Assembly (NCBI GenBank): GCA_030837785.1
Contig: JAUQYA010000023.1
Span: forward strand, 62,001-126,000
DNA: 64,000 nucleotides
Direction of reading: 5' to 3'
Origin: Albidovulum sp.
Lineage (GTDB): Bacteria > Pseudomonadota > Alphaproteobacteria > Rhodobacterales > Rhodobacteraceae
How positions within the stretch are numbered: position 1 is the first letter of the stretch; each line of letters opens with the position of its first letter. Positions 1 to 9,187 of the stretch are shown piece after piece. Position numbers and translations under genes: made by a program. Under the pieces are notes generated by a model. The model searched no databases. It had not been told where the DNA came from and saw only the letters and a program-made list of their open reading frames with translations.

Positions 1-695
1 TCGGCCAGATGGGCACCGCGCATCTGGCGATCTTCGCCAAGACCATCCTGGCCTCGCTGGCGGTCGCGGCCATCGCGCTGGTGGTCTGCTATCCGCTGGC
101 CTATGCGGTAGCGAAGCTGGAAACCCCGCGCACCGCCGCCGTGATCATGCTGGCGCTGGTCATTCCCTATGCGATCAACGAACTCCTGCGCATCTTCGCC
201 TGGCAGATGATCCTCAACCACAACGGCCCGGCCAACGCGCTTCTCGGCATCTTCGGCATCGAGCCGGTCCCCTTCCTGGAAAGCGGTGCCGGCGTCTTCG
301 TCGCAATGGTCTACGCCTACATCCTGTTCATGGTGTTTCCGCTCTACAACGTCCTGGAAACGCTGGACATGAATCAGGTCGAGGCGGCGCGCGACCTTGG
401 CGCCTCGACCTGGCAGACCCACCGCCGGGTGGTCATTCCCCATGCACGGCCTGGCATCGCCGTCGGCTGCATCATGACCTTCATGCTCTCGGCCGGCTCC
501 TACGCCGTGCCCTATATCATGACCCGCGGCACCGCGGCGCCGTGGTTCACCCAGCTCATCTACAACCGCTTCTTCGAGGCGACCAACTGGAACGTCGGCG
601 CGGCTTACGCGCTGAGCCTCCTGGCCGTCTGCACGCTGTTCATCTTCCTGATGATGCGGCTTCTCAAGGTCAGCCTGAAGGATATCGCGAAATGA
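1..695 (+). CDS. ABC transporter permease, PotB-like (5' end outside window)
   Basis: Inner-membrane permease of a spermidine/putrescine-type ABC importer. The frame is open from the window edge, the first visible ATG is at 9, and PotB-like proteins are usually about 280-300 residues, so the true start is probably upstream. Counting from 9, hydrophobic helices fall near residues 10-35, 45-65, 93-115, 150-170 and 200-220. The cytoplasmic EAA loop that docks the ATPase is visible as EAARDLG at about 125-131, followed by the usual IP motif. The stop overlaps the next permease's start by ATGA, so translation is coupled. The substrate-binding protein and ATPase genes must lie upstream. Substrate is not deducible; the family covers polyamines and many other small organic ions. 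Confidence 0.88.
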   Translation, partial: GQMGTAHLAIFAKTILASLAVAAIALVVCYPLAYAVAKLETPRTAAVIMLALVIPYAINELLRIFAWQMILNHNGPANALLGIFGIEPVPFLESGAGVFVAMVYAYILFMVFPLYNVLETLDMNQVEAARDLGASTWQTHRRVVIPHARPGIAVGCIMTFMLSAGSYAVPYIMTRGTAAPWFTQLIYNRFFEATNWNVGAAYALSLLAVCTLFIFLMMRLLKVSLKDIAK

Positions 696-1498
696 TCCGC
701 GCCGGTTCCGGCAGCACACTGGTGCTGCGTCTCTACATGGCGGTGTTCTTCGCCTACATGTTCCTGCCCCTGGGCGTGATGGTGGCGGCCGGGGTCAACG
801 ACTATTCGCCTCCGTCGATCACGGTCTGGCAGGGCTTCACCTTCCGCTGGTTTTCCGAATTCTGGGGCGACGCGCGGATGTGGTCGGGGCTGGTGAACTC
901 GCTCGTGATCGCGGCCGCGGTCATGGCGCTGGCGCTGCCGATGGGGCTGGCCGGGGCGCTTCTCCTGTCGCAACTCGGGCGGCGGTCGGCGGGCATCGTC
1001 TACACCATCATGGTGTCACCGCTGCTGACGCCCGGGATCATCATCGGCATCTCGACCGTGATCTTCTGGCGCAACTTCGGGGCCACGGCGGGCCTGTTCA
1101 CCGCGATCCTCGCGCAATCGGCCTTCATCGCGTCTTACGCGATGCTGATGTTCATGGCGCGGTTGCAGCGGCAGGACCTGACGCTCGAGGAGGCGGCGCT
1201 TGATCTTGGCGCCACGCGGGCGCGGGCCTTTCGCCGCATCACCCTGCCGTTCCTGAAGCCGACCATCGTGACGGCCGCCGTCATCGCCTTCCTGCAAAGT
1301 TTCGAGAACTACAACACCACCATCTTCTCGATTGGCGGCAACCACACGCTGGTGACCGAGATCGGCGCGCGGATGCGGTTCGGCATCAGCCCGATGATCA
1401 ACGCGATCGGCATCCTGTTCATCATCGTCACCGTGATCTGCGCCGTTGCCTGGGGCCTGATCCGCCGCCGCGAGCGGTTGCAGGAGGCCTCGGCATGA
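692..1498 (+). CDS. ABC transporter permease, PotC-like
   Basis: Second permease of the importer, 268 residues. The start at 692 is chosen over in-frame codons further upstream because it makes the ATGA overlap with the preceding gene and gives a normal PotC-length protein. About six hydrophobic segments are visible (near residues 10-33, 68-93, 102-124, 132-155, 190-210, 238-258), and the EAA loop reads EEAALDLGA at about 166-174. It would pair with the first permease to form the membrane pore. The downstream enzyme gene starts within its stop codon (ATGA at 1495-1498), linking the transporter to the processing enzyme in one operon. Confidence 0.9.
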   Translation: MIRAGSGSTLVLRLYMAVFFAYMFLPLGVMVAAGVNDYSPPSITVWQGFTFRWFSEFWGDARMWSGLVNSLVIAAAVMALALPMGLAGALLLSQLGRRSAGIVYTIMVSPLLTPGIIIGISTVIFWRNFGATAGLFTAILAQSAFIASYAMLMFMARLQRQDLTLEEAALDLGATRARAFRRITLPFLKPTIVTAAVIAFLQSFENYNTTIFSIGGNHTLVTEIGARMRFGISPMINAIGILFIIVTVICAVAWGLIRRRERLQEASA

Positions 1499-3327
1499 GC
1501 CTGCCTGCCTTGTTCATCGAGCCCGGCCGGGACTGGAAGGCCCGGATCGCGGCACTCGACCCAGCCACGGCCGCCCGCCTTGCCGCACGGGCCCGGTCGG
1601 CCCCGCTTTTTGCCCATGCCTACGCCTTTCACCTCAACTTCCGCTTCGGCGGCATGCGTCCGGCAGACCTTCTGGCCCATGCCGCCCGGCACGGGCTCGC
1701 CGGGGTGCAGATCCATGTCGAGGACGGCGAGGGTGCCAGCCTGGCCGCGATGACCGGACCCGAGTTGACCGCCTTCGGCGCCGAGGCCCGGCGGCTGGGG
1801 CTGGCGGTTCATGTCGAGACCTCGTCGACCGAGCCGGACGATCTGGCGCGCACCGTCGCCATTGCCCATGCCACCGGGGCCAGCGCGATGCGGTGCTATC
1901 CGCGCCATGCGGGCCGGGTCTCGACCGTCATCGCCCGCACCATCGACAACCTGAGGGGCCTCGACGCGCTCGACCCCGGGCGGCGGCTGCGGTTCATGCT
2001 GGAACAGCACGAGGATCTGACCTCGGCCGAACTGCTGCGGATCCTCGAAGCGGTGGGCAATCCGCGCCTGGGGCTGCTGTTCGACTTCGGCAACATGGTG
2101 AATGCCGGCGAAACGCCCCTGGCCGCCCTGGGGAGACAGGCGCAATGGGTGCGCGAGGTTCATGTCAAGGATTGCCTCGTCCTGCCCGACCGGGGCGGCT
2201 GGGCGCATCGCGCCTGCCTCAGCGACGAGGGCCACCTGCCGATGCGGGCGCTGCTGGTCGAGCTTCTGCTTCTGGGCGCAGAGGAACCGCAGGTCCGAGC
2301 CTTCGGGCTGGAGGAGGAGGAAGACTATTTCGCGCCGGCACTTCGGTTCCGCGACGAGGAGGCCGACCCCCACATCCCGGCCCGCAGCGCCAGTTTCACC
2401 GATCCGGGGCCGGGAGACCTTGCAACCCGCCTGCAGCGCGAAACCGAGGCCGCCGAACGGCAGTTGCGCGTCGTGCGCGCCATGCTGGATGAAATTGCGG
2501 CCGAGGCAGAAAAACACCAGGACAGTTCCATGACCAGCCCCCAGACCCTTCGTTGCCCGGCGGACATGGTCGATCTTGCCCAGGCGATGGCCGACCGGGT
2601 GCGACCAGTGATCCGCCGCCACTTTCGCACCCGGATCGCCATCGACGCCAAGGACGATTCCAGCCCCGTCACCATCGCCGACCGCGAGGCCGAACAGGTG
2701 ATGCGCGAGATGATCGCGGCGACCTTCCCGACGCATGGTATCCGGGGCGAGGAATTCGGCCCCCATCAGCCCGATGCCGAATGGGTCTGGGTGCTGGACC
2801 CGATCGACGGCACCAAATCCTTCGTCTCGGGCTCGCTGGCGTTCGGCACCCAGATCGCGCTTCTGCATCGCGGCCTGCCGGTTCTGGGCCTGATCGACCA
2901 GCCGATCACCGGCGAGCGCTGGCTGGGCCGGGCCGGTGAGCCGACGCTGTTCAACGGCGCCCCGGTGCAAAGCAGCGCTACGGGCCTTCTGGCCGAGGCG
3001 GTGGTCTATACCTCGGCTCCGGATCATTTCGCAGCAGCCGAGCGCGCGCGGTATGACGGCCTGGTCAGACAGGCACGGTTCAGCCGGGCCTCGCACGATT
3101 GCTATGCGGCGGGGCTTCTGGCGCTGGGCACGGTGGATTTGTTGCTGGAGGGCAATGTCCACGATTACGACATCCTGCCGCAGTTGCCGATCATTCAGGG
3201 GGCAGGGGGCGTCGTCACCGACTGGGAAGGGCGGCCTCTGACCGATGCGTCGCGCTTCGAGACCGTGCTGATGGCCGGAAATGCCGGGCTGCATGCGGCG
3301 GCGCTGGCCGCCTTGCGCAACGGTTGA
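1495..3327 (+). CDS. Fusion protein: TIM-barrel sugar-phosphate isomerase/epimerase-like domain plus inositol-monophosphatase/HisN-like domain
   Basis: One open frame of 610 residues carries two enzyme-sized domains. Residues about 40-300 look like the xylose-isomerase-like TIM barrel family: a conserved Glu in EQHEDL, Asp in FDFGN and His in VHVKD are candidate metal ligands. Residues about 350-610 form an inositol-monophosphatase-type Mg-dependent phosphatase with GEEFG, DPIDGT and the late HDYDILP...GAGG motif, closest in look to histidinol-phosphatase HisN. The join is at about residue 340-350. An in-frame ATG at 2530, preceded by AGGA at 2518-2521, could also allow separate translation of the phosphatase. 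Coupled by ATGA to the importer, it may dephosphorylate and isomerise an imported phosphorylated polyol or sugar; that substrate is inference. Confidence 0.85.
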   Translation: MSLPALFIEPGRDWKARIAALDPATAARLAARARSAPLFAHAYAFHLNFRFGGMRPADLLAHAARHGLAGVQIHVEDGEGASLAAMTGPELTAFGAEARRLGLAVHVETSSTEPDDLARTVAIAHATGASAMRCYPRHAGRVSTVIARTIDNLRGLDALDPGRRLRFMLEQHEDLTSAELLRILEAVGNPRLGLLFDFGNMVNAGETPLAALGRQAQWVREVHVKDCLVLPDRGGWAHRACLSDEGHLPMRALLVELLLLGAEEPQVRAFGLEEEEDYFAPALRFRDEEADPHIPARSASFTDPGPGDLATRLQRETEAAERQLRVVRAMLDEIAAEAEKHQDSSMTSPQTLRCPADMVDLAQAMADRVRPVIRRHFRTRIAIDAKDDSSPVTIADREAEQVMREMIAATFPTHGIRGEEFGPHQPDAEWVWVLDPIDGTKSFVSGSLAFGTQIALLHRGLPVLGLIDQPITGERWLGRAGEPTLFNGAPVQSSATGLLAEAVVYTSAPDHFAAAERARYDGLVRQARFSRASHDCYAAGLLALGTVDLLLEGNVHDYDILPQLPIIQGAGGVVTDWEGRPLTDASRFETVLMAGNAGLHAAALAALRNG

Positions 3328-3383
3328 GAGTTTCGTTCCCGGCCTTACAATCGTCGGAGGAAACGGATGCCTGGCGGGGAACG

Positions 3384-4844
3384 ATGGCCAAGCGAAAATC
3401 CGGCGCCCTGCTGACGCTGATCCGCATCGACCGGGCGGGCAGGGCGCCGCTGCACCGCCAGATCGAGGATCCTTTGCGCAGCGCCATTCTGGCGGGCTCG
3501 CTGCCCGGCGGCACGCGGCTGCCGTCCAGCCGGGCGCTGGCCGCCGATCTGGGCGTGTCGCGTCAGACGGTGGTGCAGGTGCTGGAAAGCCTTGCGGCGG
3601 AAGGGTTTCTGGAGATGCGCCGCGGCTCCGGCACCTTCGTCGCCGCCACGATCCCGCGCCACCTGCCGCATAGGCTGGCGAGCCACGGCGCGGCGACCGC
3701 GGGTTCGGCGGTCTCGGGTCTGGGGCGGCGCTTTGCCGCTTCCAGCATGGACTACAGCCCGGCCGAACAGCGCCTCTTCCTGCCCAATTCGCCGGCCTAT
3801 GACCATTTTCCCTTCTCGCTCTGGCAGAAATACGTCACCCGGCAAGGCCGGCAGGCCTGGCGCGGCAGCATGGGCTATGGCGACCCCGCCGGCCATTCGC
3901 CGCTGCGCCGGGCGATCGCGGAATACCTCGCGCTCCACCGCAGCGACGCCTGCGACCCCGAGCAGATCGTCATCACCGCCGGGGGCCATGCCGCCTTCAT
4001 GATCGCCACGCTGCTGCTGACCGACCCCGGCGACGGCCTCCTGTTCGAGGACCCCGGCCCGCTGGTCGCCCGCAGGCTGTTCGAATCCCTCGGCCGGCGG
4101 CTGGTGCATGTGCCCGTGGACGAGGAGGGTATGGTGATCGCCGCGGCCGGGGGCGCGGCGCGGCTCGCCTTCGCCATGCCCTCGCGCCAGCATCCCCTGG
4201 GGCGCACGATGTCGCTGGTGCGGCGGCTGCAACTCCTCGACTGGGCCAATGCGCAGGAGGCCTGGATCATCGAGGACGACTACGACAGCGAGTTCCGCTA
4301 TACTGGCCGCCCGCTGCCCTCGATCCGCAGCATCGACGGCAGCGGGCGGGTGATCTATGTCGGCACCTTCAGCAAGGCGCTGTTTCCCGCCCTGCGCATC
4401 GGCTATCTGGTCCTGCCGCCCGGGCTGGTCGGCATGTTCCGCAACGCGATGGCGCTGATGTTCCGCTCGGCGCCGCTGGCGACCCAGATGGCGCTGGCGG
4501 GGTTCATCGCCGACGGCCACTTCACCAGCCATCTGCGCCGGATGCGCGACCTTTACGCCGAGCGGCGGCTGGGGTTTCTGGAAATGGCGGGGCGCAGCGG
4601 GGACGGAGCCTATCAGGTCGAAATCCCCGACAGCGGCATGAACGCCATCGCCTGGCTGCCAAAGGGGCAGGACGACCGCGAGGCTGCGCGCCGCGCCGCA
4701 CTGGCCGGGGTGCATGGCTATGCGCTCGGCGACTATTGCGCGCGGCCCTACCCGCGGCAGGGCCTGCTCCTCGGCTTCACCGGCGTCGCCCCGCACCAGC
4801 TTTCCCCCGGGCTGGAGGCGCTGGCGCGGGTGGTGTCGACTTAA
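3384..4844 (+). CDS. MocR/PdxR-type transcriptional regulator (GntR HTH fused to aminotransferase fold)
   Basis: A 486-residue regulator. Residues about 15-80 are a GntR winged helix ([17 protein letters not shown] region), followed by a linker and a class-I aminotransferase-like domain from about 115. The PLP-binding lysine is in the GTFSKALFP motif (Lys about 331) and the preceding [10 protein letters not shown] motif is typical of MocR proteins. ATG 3384 is used because it gives the normal MocR N-terminus immediately before the HTH. MocR proteins use the aminotransferase fold as an effector sensor, often for PLP, GABA, taurine or polyamine metabolism. It may control the upstream importer/enzyme operon or the convergent oxidoreductase operon; the sequence does not decide. 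Confidence 0.9.
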   Translation: MAKRKSGALLTLIRIDRAGRAPLHRQIEDPLRSAILAGSLPGGTRLPSSRALAADLGVSRQTVVQVLESLAAEGFLEMRRGSGTFVAATIPRHLPHRLASHGAATAGSAVSGLGRRFAASSMDYSPAEQRLFLPNSPAYDHFPFSLWQKYVTRQGRQAWRGSMGYGDPAGHSPLRRAIAEYLALHRSDACDPEQIVITAGGHAAFMIATLLLTDPGDGLLFEDPGPLVARRLFESLGRRLVHVPVDEEGMVIAAAGGAARLAFAMPSRQHPLGRTMSLVRRLQLLDWANAQEAWIIEDDYDSEFRYTGRPLPSIRSIDGSGRVIYVGTFSKALFPALRIGYLVLPPGLVGMFRNAMALMFRSAPLATQMALAGFIADGHFTSHLRRMRDLYAERRLGFLEMAGRSGDGAYQVEIPDSGMNAIAWLPKGQDDREAARRAALAGVHGYALGDYCARPYPRQGLLLGFTGVAPHQLSPGLEALARVVST

Positions 4845-6523
4845 CCCACCGCCCGCACCGGCGTTCCGCTGCGCTGGGTGAGACCGACGCCGGGCGCCAC
4901 GCCGACCGGGGCGTTCGACGGCGGCAGCAGCGGCCTGCCGCGCACCATGTCGGCGGCGCGTTCAGCCAGCATGATTGTCGGCGCGTTCAGGTTGGCGTTC
5001 GGCTCGCTGGGGAAGACCGAGCTGTCGATCACGCGCAGCCCCTCCAGCCCGCGCACCTTCAATTCGCTGTCCACGACGGCCATCGCATCCTCGCCCATCC
5101 GGCAGGAACCGCAGGGGTGATAGGTGCTTTCCATCGTCTCGCGCACCCAGGCGTCGATCTCATCGTCCTTCTGCACGTCCTTGCCGGGCGCCATCTCCTC
5201 GCCACGGAAGCGGTCGAAGGCGGGCTGGGCGATGATCTCGCGCGTCAGGCGCAGGCAGCGGCGGAAGCCCTCGCGGTCCTCCTCGCGGTCGAGGTAGTTG
5301 AACAGGATGTCGGGCTGTTCGAACGGGTCGGCCGAGCGTAGCCGGACATGGCCGCGGCTTTTCGGCTTGTTCGGGCCGGTCAGCACCATGAAGCCGTGAC
5401 CCTTCAGCGGCTTTTTGCCGTCATAGCGCATGGCGGCGGGCAGGAAGTGGAACTGGATGTCGGGCGAGGCGAGCGAGGCATCGGACCGGATGAAGCCGCC
5501 GCTTTCGAAATGGTTCGTGACCGACAGCCCGCGCTTGAACAGGACCCATTCGGCGCCGATCAGGAAGCGGCTGAAGAGGCCCATCTTGCCGTTGAGCGTG
5601 ATCGGCTCCTTGCAGGCATACTGGATATAGACCTCGGAATGGTCCTGAAGGTTTTCGCCCACGCCGGGCAGATCGTGCAGCACCGGCACCCCCGCCCGTT
5701 GCAGCACCGCGCCCGGCCCGATGCCGGAACGCTGCAACAGATGCGGCGCGGCGATGGGGCCGGCCGAGACCAGCACCTCGCGCCGGGCCTTTGCCACCTG
5801 GCGCCGGCCCTGATGGTCGTATTCGACGCCAACGGCGCGCTTGCCTTCCAGGAGGATGCGGCGGGTCATGGCGTGGGTGATCACGGTCAGGTTCGGGCGG
5901 CCCATCGCGGGTTTCAGGTAGGCATTCGCCGTCGACCAGCGCACCCCGTCCTTCACCGTCATGTGCATCGGGCCGAAGCCTTCCTGCATGAAGCCGTTGG
6001 GGTCATCGGTCGTGATGTAGCCCGCTTCCTGCCCGGCCTCGACAAAGGCGCGGTAGAGCGGGTTCTTCATCTCGTTCCCGGCATTGGTCGCCAGCGGGCC
6101 TTGCGCGCCGCGATAGCTGTCGCTGCCGCCCTTCCAGCTTTCGGCGCGCTGGAAATAGGGCAGGCAGTTGGCATAGCCCCAGTTGCGCGCGCCCAAGGAT
6201 TCCCATTCGTCGAAATCGCTGGCATGGCCGCGCATGTAGACCAGCCCGTTGATCGAGGACGACCCGCCCAGCACCTTGCCGCGCGGGCAATGCACCCGAC
6301 GGCCATCCAGCCCCGGTTCGGGCTGGGTCATGTATTTCCAGTTGTATTTGGTGCCGTTCATCGGGATCGACAGCGCGGTGGGCATCTGGATGAAGATCGA
6401 CTTGTCGCTGCCGCCGTATTCGAGGACCAGCACGCGGGTCGCCGGGTCCTCGCTGAGGCGGTTGGCCAGAACGCAGCCGGCGGAACCGGCGCCGATGATG
6501 ATGTAGTCGAAGTCCCGGGACAT
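4841..6523 (-). CDS. betA: GMC-family FAD oxidoreductase, choline dehydrogenase (BetA-like)
   Basis: A 560-residue flavoprotein. The N-terminal dinucleotide fold reads IIIGAGSAG at about residues 8-16, the GMC signature [12 protein letters not shown] follows, and the C-terminal active-site region has STYHPCGS (His about 469) and [16 protein letters not shown]. The overall pattern, including GVGENLQDH and [14 protein letters not shown], resembles choline dehydrogenase, which oxidises choline to betaine aldehyde with electrons passed to the membrane. No betB or betI lies beside it; instead it is the last gene of a long nitrogen-compound operon, so the physiological alcohol may differ from choline. 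It converges with the MocR gene, overlapping it by 4 bp. The C-terminal tail of about 30 residues past the last motif is extra. Confidence 0.82.
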   Translation of the reverse strand: MSRDFDYIIIGAGSAGCVLANRLSEDPATRVLVLEYGGSDKSIFIQMPTALSIPMNGTKYNWKYMTQPEPGLDGRRVHCPRGKVLGGSSSINGLVYMRGHASDFDEWESLGARNWGYANCLPYFQRAESWKGGSDSYRGAQGPLATNAGNEMKNPLYRAFVEAGQEAGYITTDDPNGFMQEGFGPMHMTVKDGVRWSTANAYLKPAMGRPNLTVITHAMTRRILLEGKRAVGVEYDHQGRRQVAKARREVLVSAGPIAAPHLLQRSGIGPGAVLQRAGVPVLHDLPGVGENLQDHSEVYIQYACKEPITLNGKMGLFSRFLIGAEWVLFKRGLSVTNHFESGGFIRSDASLASPDIQFHFLPAAMRYDGKKPLKGHGFMVLTGPNKPKSRGHVRLRSADPFEQPDILFNYLDREEDREGFRRCLRLTREIIAQPAFDRFRGEEMAPGKDVQKDDEIDAWVRETMESTYHPCGSCRMGEDAMAVVDSELKVRGLEGLRVIDSSVFPSEPNANLNAPTIMLAERAADMVRGRPLLPPSNAPVGVAPGVGLTQRSGTPVRAVG

Positions 6524-6601
6524 GAGGGGTCCTCCCTGTGGCGGGTAAAGGAAAGGATGGCGGGGATCGCGGGACCCCCGCCGAAGGGGCGGCGGGAAGG
6601 G

Positions 6602-8059
6602 TCAGCCGCGGGGATAGTTGCCCCAGCCGTCGCCCCTGGCGAAAAGCCGGGTCAGGACATAGTGCACGAGCCCGGCGGCCAGGAAGGACGGCAGCGAGGC
6701 GGTGAGGTATTTGAACACCGGCGCGCTTTCCAGCGTCTGCGGGTTGAAGACCGCGATGTAGACGACGAAGCCCACCACAAGTGCTGCGATCCCGATCGGG
6801 TTGAAGCCACCGGCGAAACGGTAGGCCGAGGTCGTCGGGTCGCCATGCAGGGCGCGCAGGTCGAGCTTCTGGCGGCGCAGGAAGAAGTAGTCGGCGATGC
6901 CGATCCCGGCCAGCGCGGAGTTCAGCGCCGAGGTCCAGACCAGGAAGATGAAGAAGCCGTCATACATCGTCGGGTAGAAGATCACGAGGACCAGCGGCAC
7001 CACGCAGAAGAGGAACAGCAGCACATCCCAGCGGATGGTCCGGATGGCGCCGGTGCCGATCTGCCGCAGCCCGACGACCGAGGTGTAGAGGATGTTCGCC
7101 ATCGAGGTGACGTTGGCGAAGGCCACGAAACCAAGCGCGATGACGCCCACCGCCACGCCGCCGACCTGGGCCATCCAGATCGTCGGGTCGCTGTTGCCAA
7201 GCGCGACCGAACCGAGGAGGCCGACCACTTCACCCAGCGCCGCCGCACCGAAGATGCCGATGATGTTCGGCCAGAAGGCGGTGCGTTCGTTCTTCGTCAG
7301 CCGCCCCAGGTTGCCGATATAGGGCCACCAGGAGAAGCCTGCGGCAAGGTTGACCTCGACCGCGATGATGAAGTTCAGCGTGTTGTCCTCGAAGGGCGGG
7401 GCCAGCGCCTTCATCGCCAGAAGGCCGGAGAGCGAATGGTGCGACAGGATGAGATACATCATCCAGCCCATCAGCAGGACCAGCGCCGGCGAGATCACCA
7501 TGTTGAAGAACTTGATCGAGGTCGGCCCCTTGGCCACCACGAACCAGGTCAGGAGGATCGCCCCGATGGCCGCCACCATGACCTTCGGCCCCAGCGGCGC
7601 GGCCTCGCCACCGGAAACCAGCGCGGTCAGCCCATCAATGGACCGCCCGAACATCATGCTGAGGACGGCAAGCCAGCCCATCGTCAGGAACACGACGGCC
7701 AGGAAATAGACCAGGCGGCTGCCGTTCGGCCCGAACTGGCTGCGGAGATAGGTGAACTGCTCGACGCCGTATTTGCCGGCGGGAACGCAGGTGGGCAGGG
7801 CGGTCAGCACCACGCCGATGATGTTGCCGATGACGATGGCGGCGATGCCCTCGCGCGGGCCGACGAAGAGGCCGACCGCGCCGCCGATCAGGAAGGCCCA
7901 GGTGGCGATGGCCAGCGCCGCATTGGCATAGGTGAATTCCCAGAAGCCCCAGAGCCGTTCGCGCGGCAGAAGCGGCAGGTCGCCGCGTTCGGCGGCCTCG
8001 ATATATTCCAGGCTGCCGCTCTTGGGCGCGCTGGTATAGGTGGTTTCCGCGTTCGCCAT
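6602..8059 (-). CDS. NCS1-family nucleobase/cation symporter (purine-cytosine permease-like)
   Basis: A 485-residue integral membrane protein with about twelve hydrophobic segments starting near residue 45. The pattern (ERLWGFWEFTYANAALAIATW near the start, PAGKYGVEQFTYLRSQFG, and a discontinuous helix rich in Gly/Ala) fits the nucleobase:cation symporter-1 family, which imports cytosine, purines, hydantoins, allantoin or thiamine-type compounds with Na+ or H+. It begins 1 bp after the stop of a 56-residue membrane protein gene, so the two are tightly co-translated. The surrounding agmatinase-like and PuuE-like genes suggest a nitrogen-rich ring or guanidino compound as cargo. The exact substrate cannot be read from the sequence. 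Confidence 0.85.
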   Translation of the reverse strand: MANAETTYTSAPKSGSLEYIEAAERGDLPLLPRERLWGFWEFTYANAALAIATWAFLIGGAVGLFVGPREGIAAIVIGNIIGVVLTALPTCVPAGKYGVEQFTYLRSQFGPNGSRLVYFLAVVFLTMGWLAVLSMMFGRSIDGLTALVSGGEAAPLGPKVMVAAIGAILLTWFVVAKGPTSIKFFNMVISPALVLLMGWMMYLILSHHSLSGLLAMKALAPPFEDNTLNFIIAVEVNLAAGFSWWPYIGNLGRLTKNERTAFWPNIIGIFGAAALGEVVGLLGSVALGNSDPTIWMAQVGGVAVGVIALGFVAFANVTSMANILYTSVVGLRQIGTGAIRTIRWDVLLFLFCVVPLVLVIFYPTMYDGFFIFLVWTSALNSALAGIGIADYFFLRRQKLDLRALHGDPTTSAYRFAGGFNPIGIAALVVGFVVYIAVFNPQTLESAPVFKYLTASLPSFLAAGLVHYVLTRLFARGDGWGNYPRG

Positions 8060-8060
8060 C

Positions 8061-8231
8061 TCAGACCCCCCAGACCCAGAAGCCCGCGACCAGGAGGACG
8101 GTCAGTCCCAGAAGGGCAAGGTAGTCGGCCGCCGACATCCGGCCCTCCCAGCTGTCCTTGGCCTCGATCTGGTCGTAGATCTCGATGCGGCGCTCAACTT
8201 CCCGCGCCCAGGACTTGTCCATCTCGGTCAT
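8061..8231 (-). CDS. Small single-span membrane protein upstream of NCS1 permease
   Basis: A 56-residue protein with a charged, probably helical N-terminus (residues 1-32, rich in Glu, Arg, Lys) and one strongly hydrophobic segment at about 37-54 ending in FWVWGV. The start is well supported: a GGGGGGAG Shine-Dalgarno lies about 5 nt upstream of ATG 8231, and the stop is only 1 bp before the permease start. No family is recognised. Its position and topology suggest a transporter accessory subunit, comparable in idea to the small subunits known for some solute/sodium symporters, but that role is inference. Confidence 0.72.
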   Translation of the reverse strand: MTEMDKSWAREVERRIEIYDQIEAKDSWEGRMSAADYLALLGLTVLLVAGFWVWGV

Positions 8232-8247
8232 CGTTCTCCCCCCTTTG

Positions 8248-8264
8248 ACCCGCCTCCCGCGGGT
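8248..8264. terminator. Short intercistronic hairpin
   Basis: ACCCGC (8248-8253) pairs with GCGGGT (8259-8264) around a 5-nt loop in the 65-bp gap between the deacetylase stop and the small membrane protein. There is no U-tract. It may be an mRNA processing or partial termination site that sets different levels for the enzyme genes and the transporter genes. Confidence 0.3.
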
Positions 8265-8296
8265 GGTGTCATGGCCTCCCCGGCCCGGTCTTCGCT

Positions 8297-9187
8297 TCAG
8301 GCCACCCGCACCGGGGCGGCGAAATAGGGCAGCCGGTCGATGCGGGGCGTCCAGCCGCCGGTGGCGACCAGATGCTGCACATGGGCTGCGATTTCCTCCA
8401 TCGGCGCGAACCAGACGTCGCCGCGCGCGACGGCGGTTTCCAGGAACCGGTGCCAGTGGTGCCAGCGCGCCAGCCGCCCGGTGGCGAAGGGATGCACCAC
8501 CGGCACCCACAGGCCGCCGTGGGCGTGAACCGCCTCGAACTCCTGCACGAAGGGCAGCAGCCCCTGTTCCGGCGCGCGGATCGGCATCATGTAGTCGAGG
8601 TCCATCGACTGCACATATTGCGGCCAGTCGTCCATGCCCCAGTGTGAGGGCAATTCCACCAGCCGCCCCTTGTCGCTTTGCAAGAGATAGGGCTGGTCGT
8701 CGCCCATCAGCGAGGCGTCGTAGGCAAAGCCGCGTTCGGCCAAGAGGTCGGCCGAACGGTGCGAGAAGTTGTAGAGCGGCGCCCGCCAGCCGCGCGGCGG
8801 CTTCCCGGTGGCTTTGGCGATGACCTCGATGCCACGGTCGAGCCAGTGGGCTTCCTCGTCGTCGGTCAGCTCGCGGGGGTGTTCGTGCAAAAAGCCGTGG
8901 TGGGCGATCTCGTGGCCGCCGTTCAGAATCGCCTCGACCGCATCCGGGTAGGTCTCGATGCACCAGGCCGGGATGAAGAAGGTCTGGCGGATGCCAAGCT
9001 GACGGTAGCTGTCGACGATGCGGGGGATGGCGACGCGCGGCCCGTATTGCAGCATGGAAATCGCCGAGACCCGGCTGTGGCCGTCCTGCGGGTGGGCGAT
9101 GTGGACCAGACTGTCGGCATCCATGTCGAAGGTCACGCAGGCCGCGCATTTCGCGCCGTTCGGCCAGGGGATCGGGTTCAGGATCAT
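8297..9187 (-). CDS. Polysaccharide deacetylase/PuuE-like (allantoinase-type) amidohydrolase
   Basis: A 296-residue NodB-homology protein. The metal-binding motifs are TFDMDAD (Asp 21-25) near the start and HEIAHHGFLHEH (His 92, 96/97) in the middle, followed by RAPLYNFS. The short length, absence of a signal peptide and the modified first motif point to the cytoplasmic PuuE/cyclic-imide-hydrolase branch that opens ureide or imide C-N bonds, rather than a cell-wall deacetylase. ATG 9187 is chosen because it makes an ATGA overlap with the preceding SDR gene. In this operon it would act on an intermediate produced by the ureohydrolase and dehydrogenases; the actual substrate is unknown. Confidence 0.8.
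   Translation of the reverse strand: MILNPIPWPNGAKCAACVTFDMDADSLVHIAHPQDGHSRVSAISMLQYGPRVAIPRIVDSYRQLGIRQTFFIPAWCIETYPDAVEAILNGGHEIAHHGFLHEHPRELTDDEEAHWLDRGIEVIAKATGKPPRGWRAPLYNFSHRSADLLAERGFAYDASLMGDDQPYLLQSDKGRLVELPSHWGMDDWPQYVQSMDLDYMMPIRAPEQGLLPFVQEFEAVHAHGGLWVPVVHPFATGRLARWHHWHRFLETAVARGDVWFAPMEEIAAHVQHLVATGGWTPRIDRLPYFAAPVRVA

Noticed and set aside
2102..2533. Alternative frames inside the TIM-barrel domain
   Set aside because: Arg/Ala/Pro-rich shadow frames without start signals; the 1495-3327 frame carries the recognisable motifs.
5348..8248. A 966-residue plus-strand frame across the GMC oxidoreductase and NCS1 genes
   Set aside because: Antisense shadow of two well-recognised genes; His/Asp/Arg-rich composition typical of such frames.
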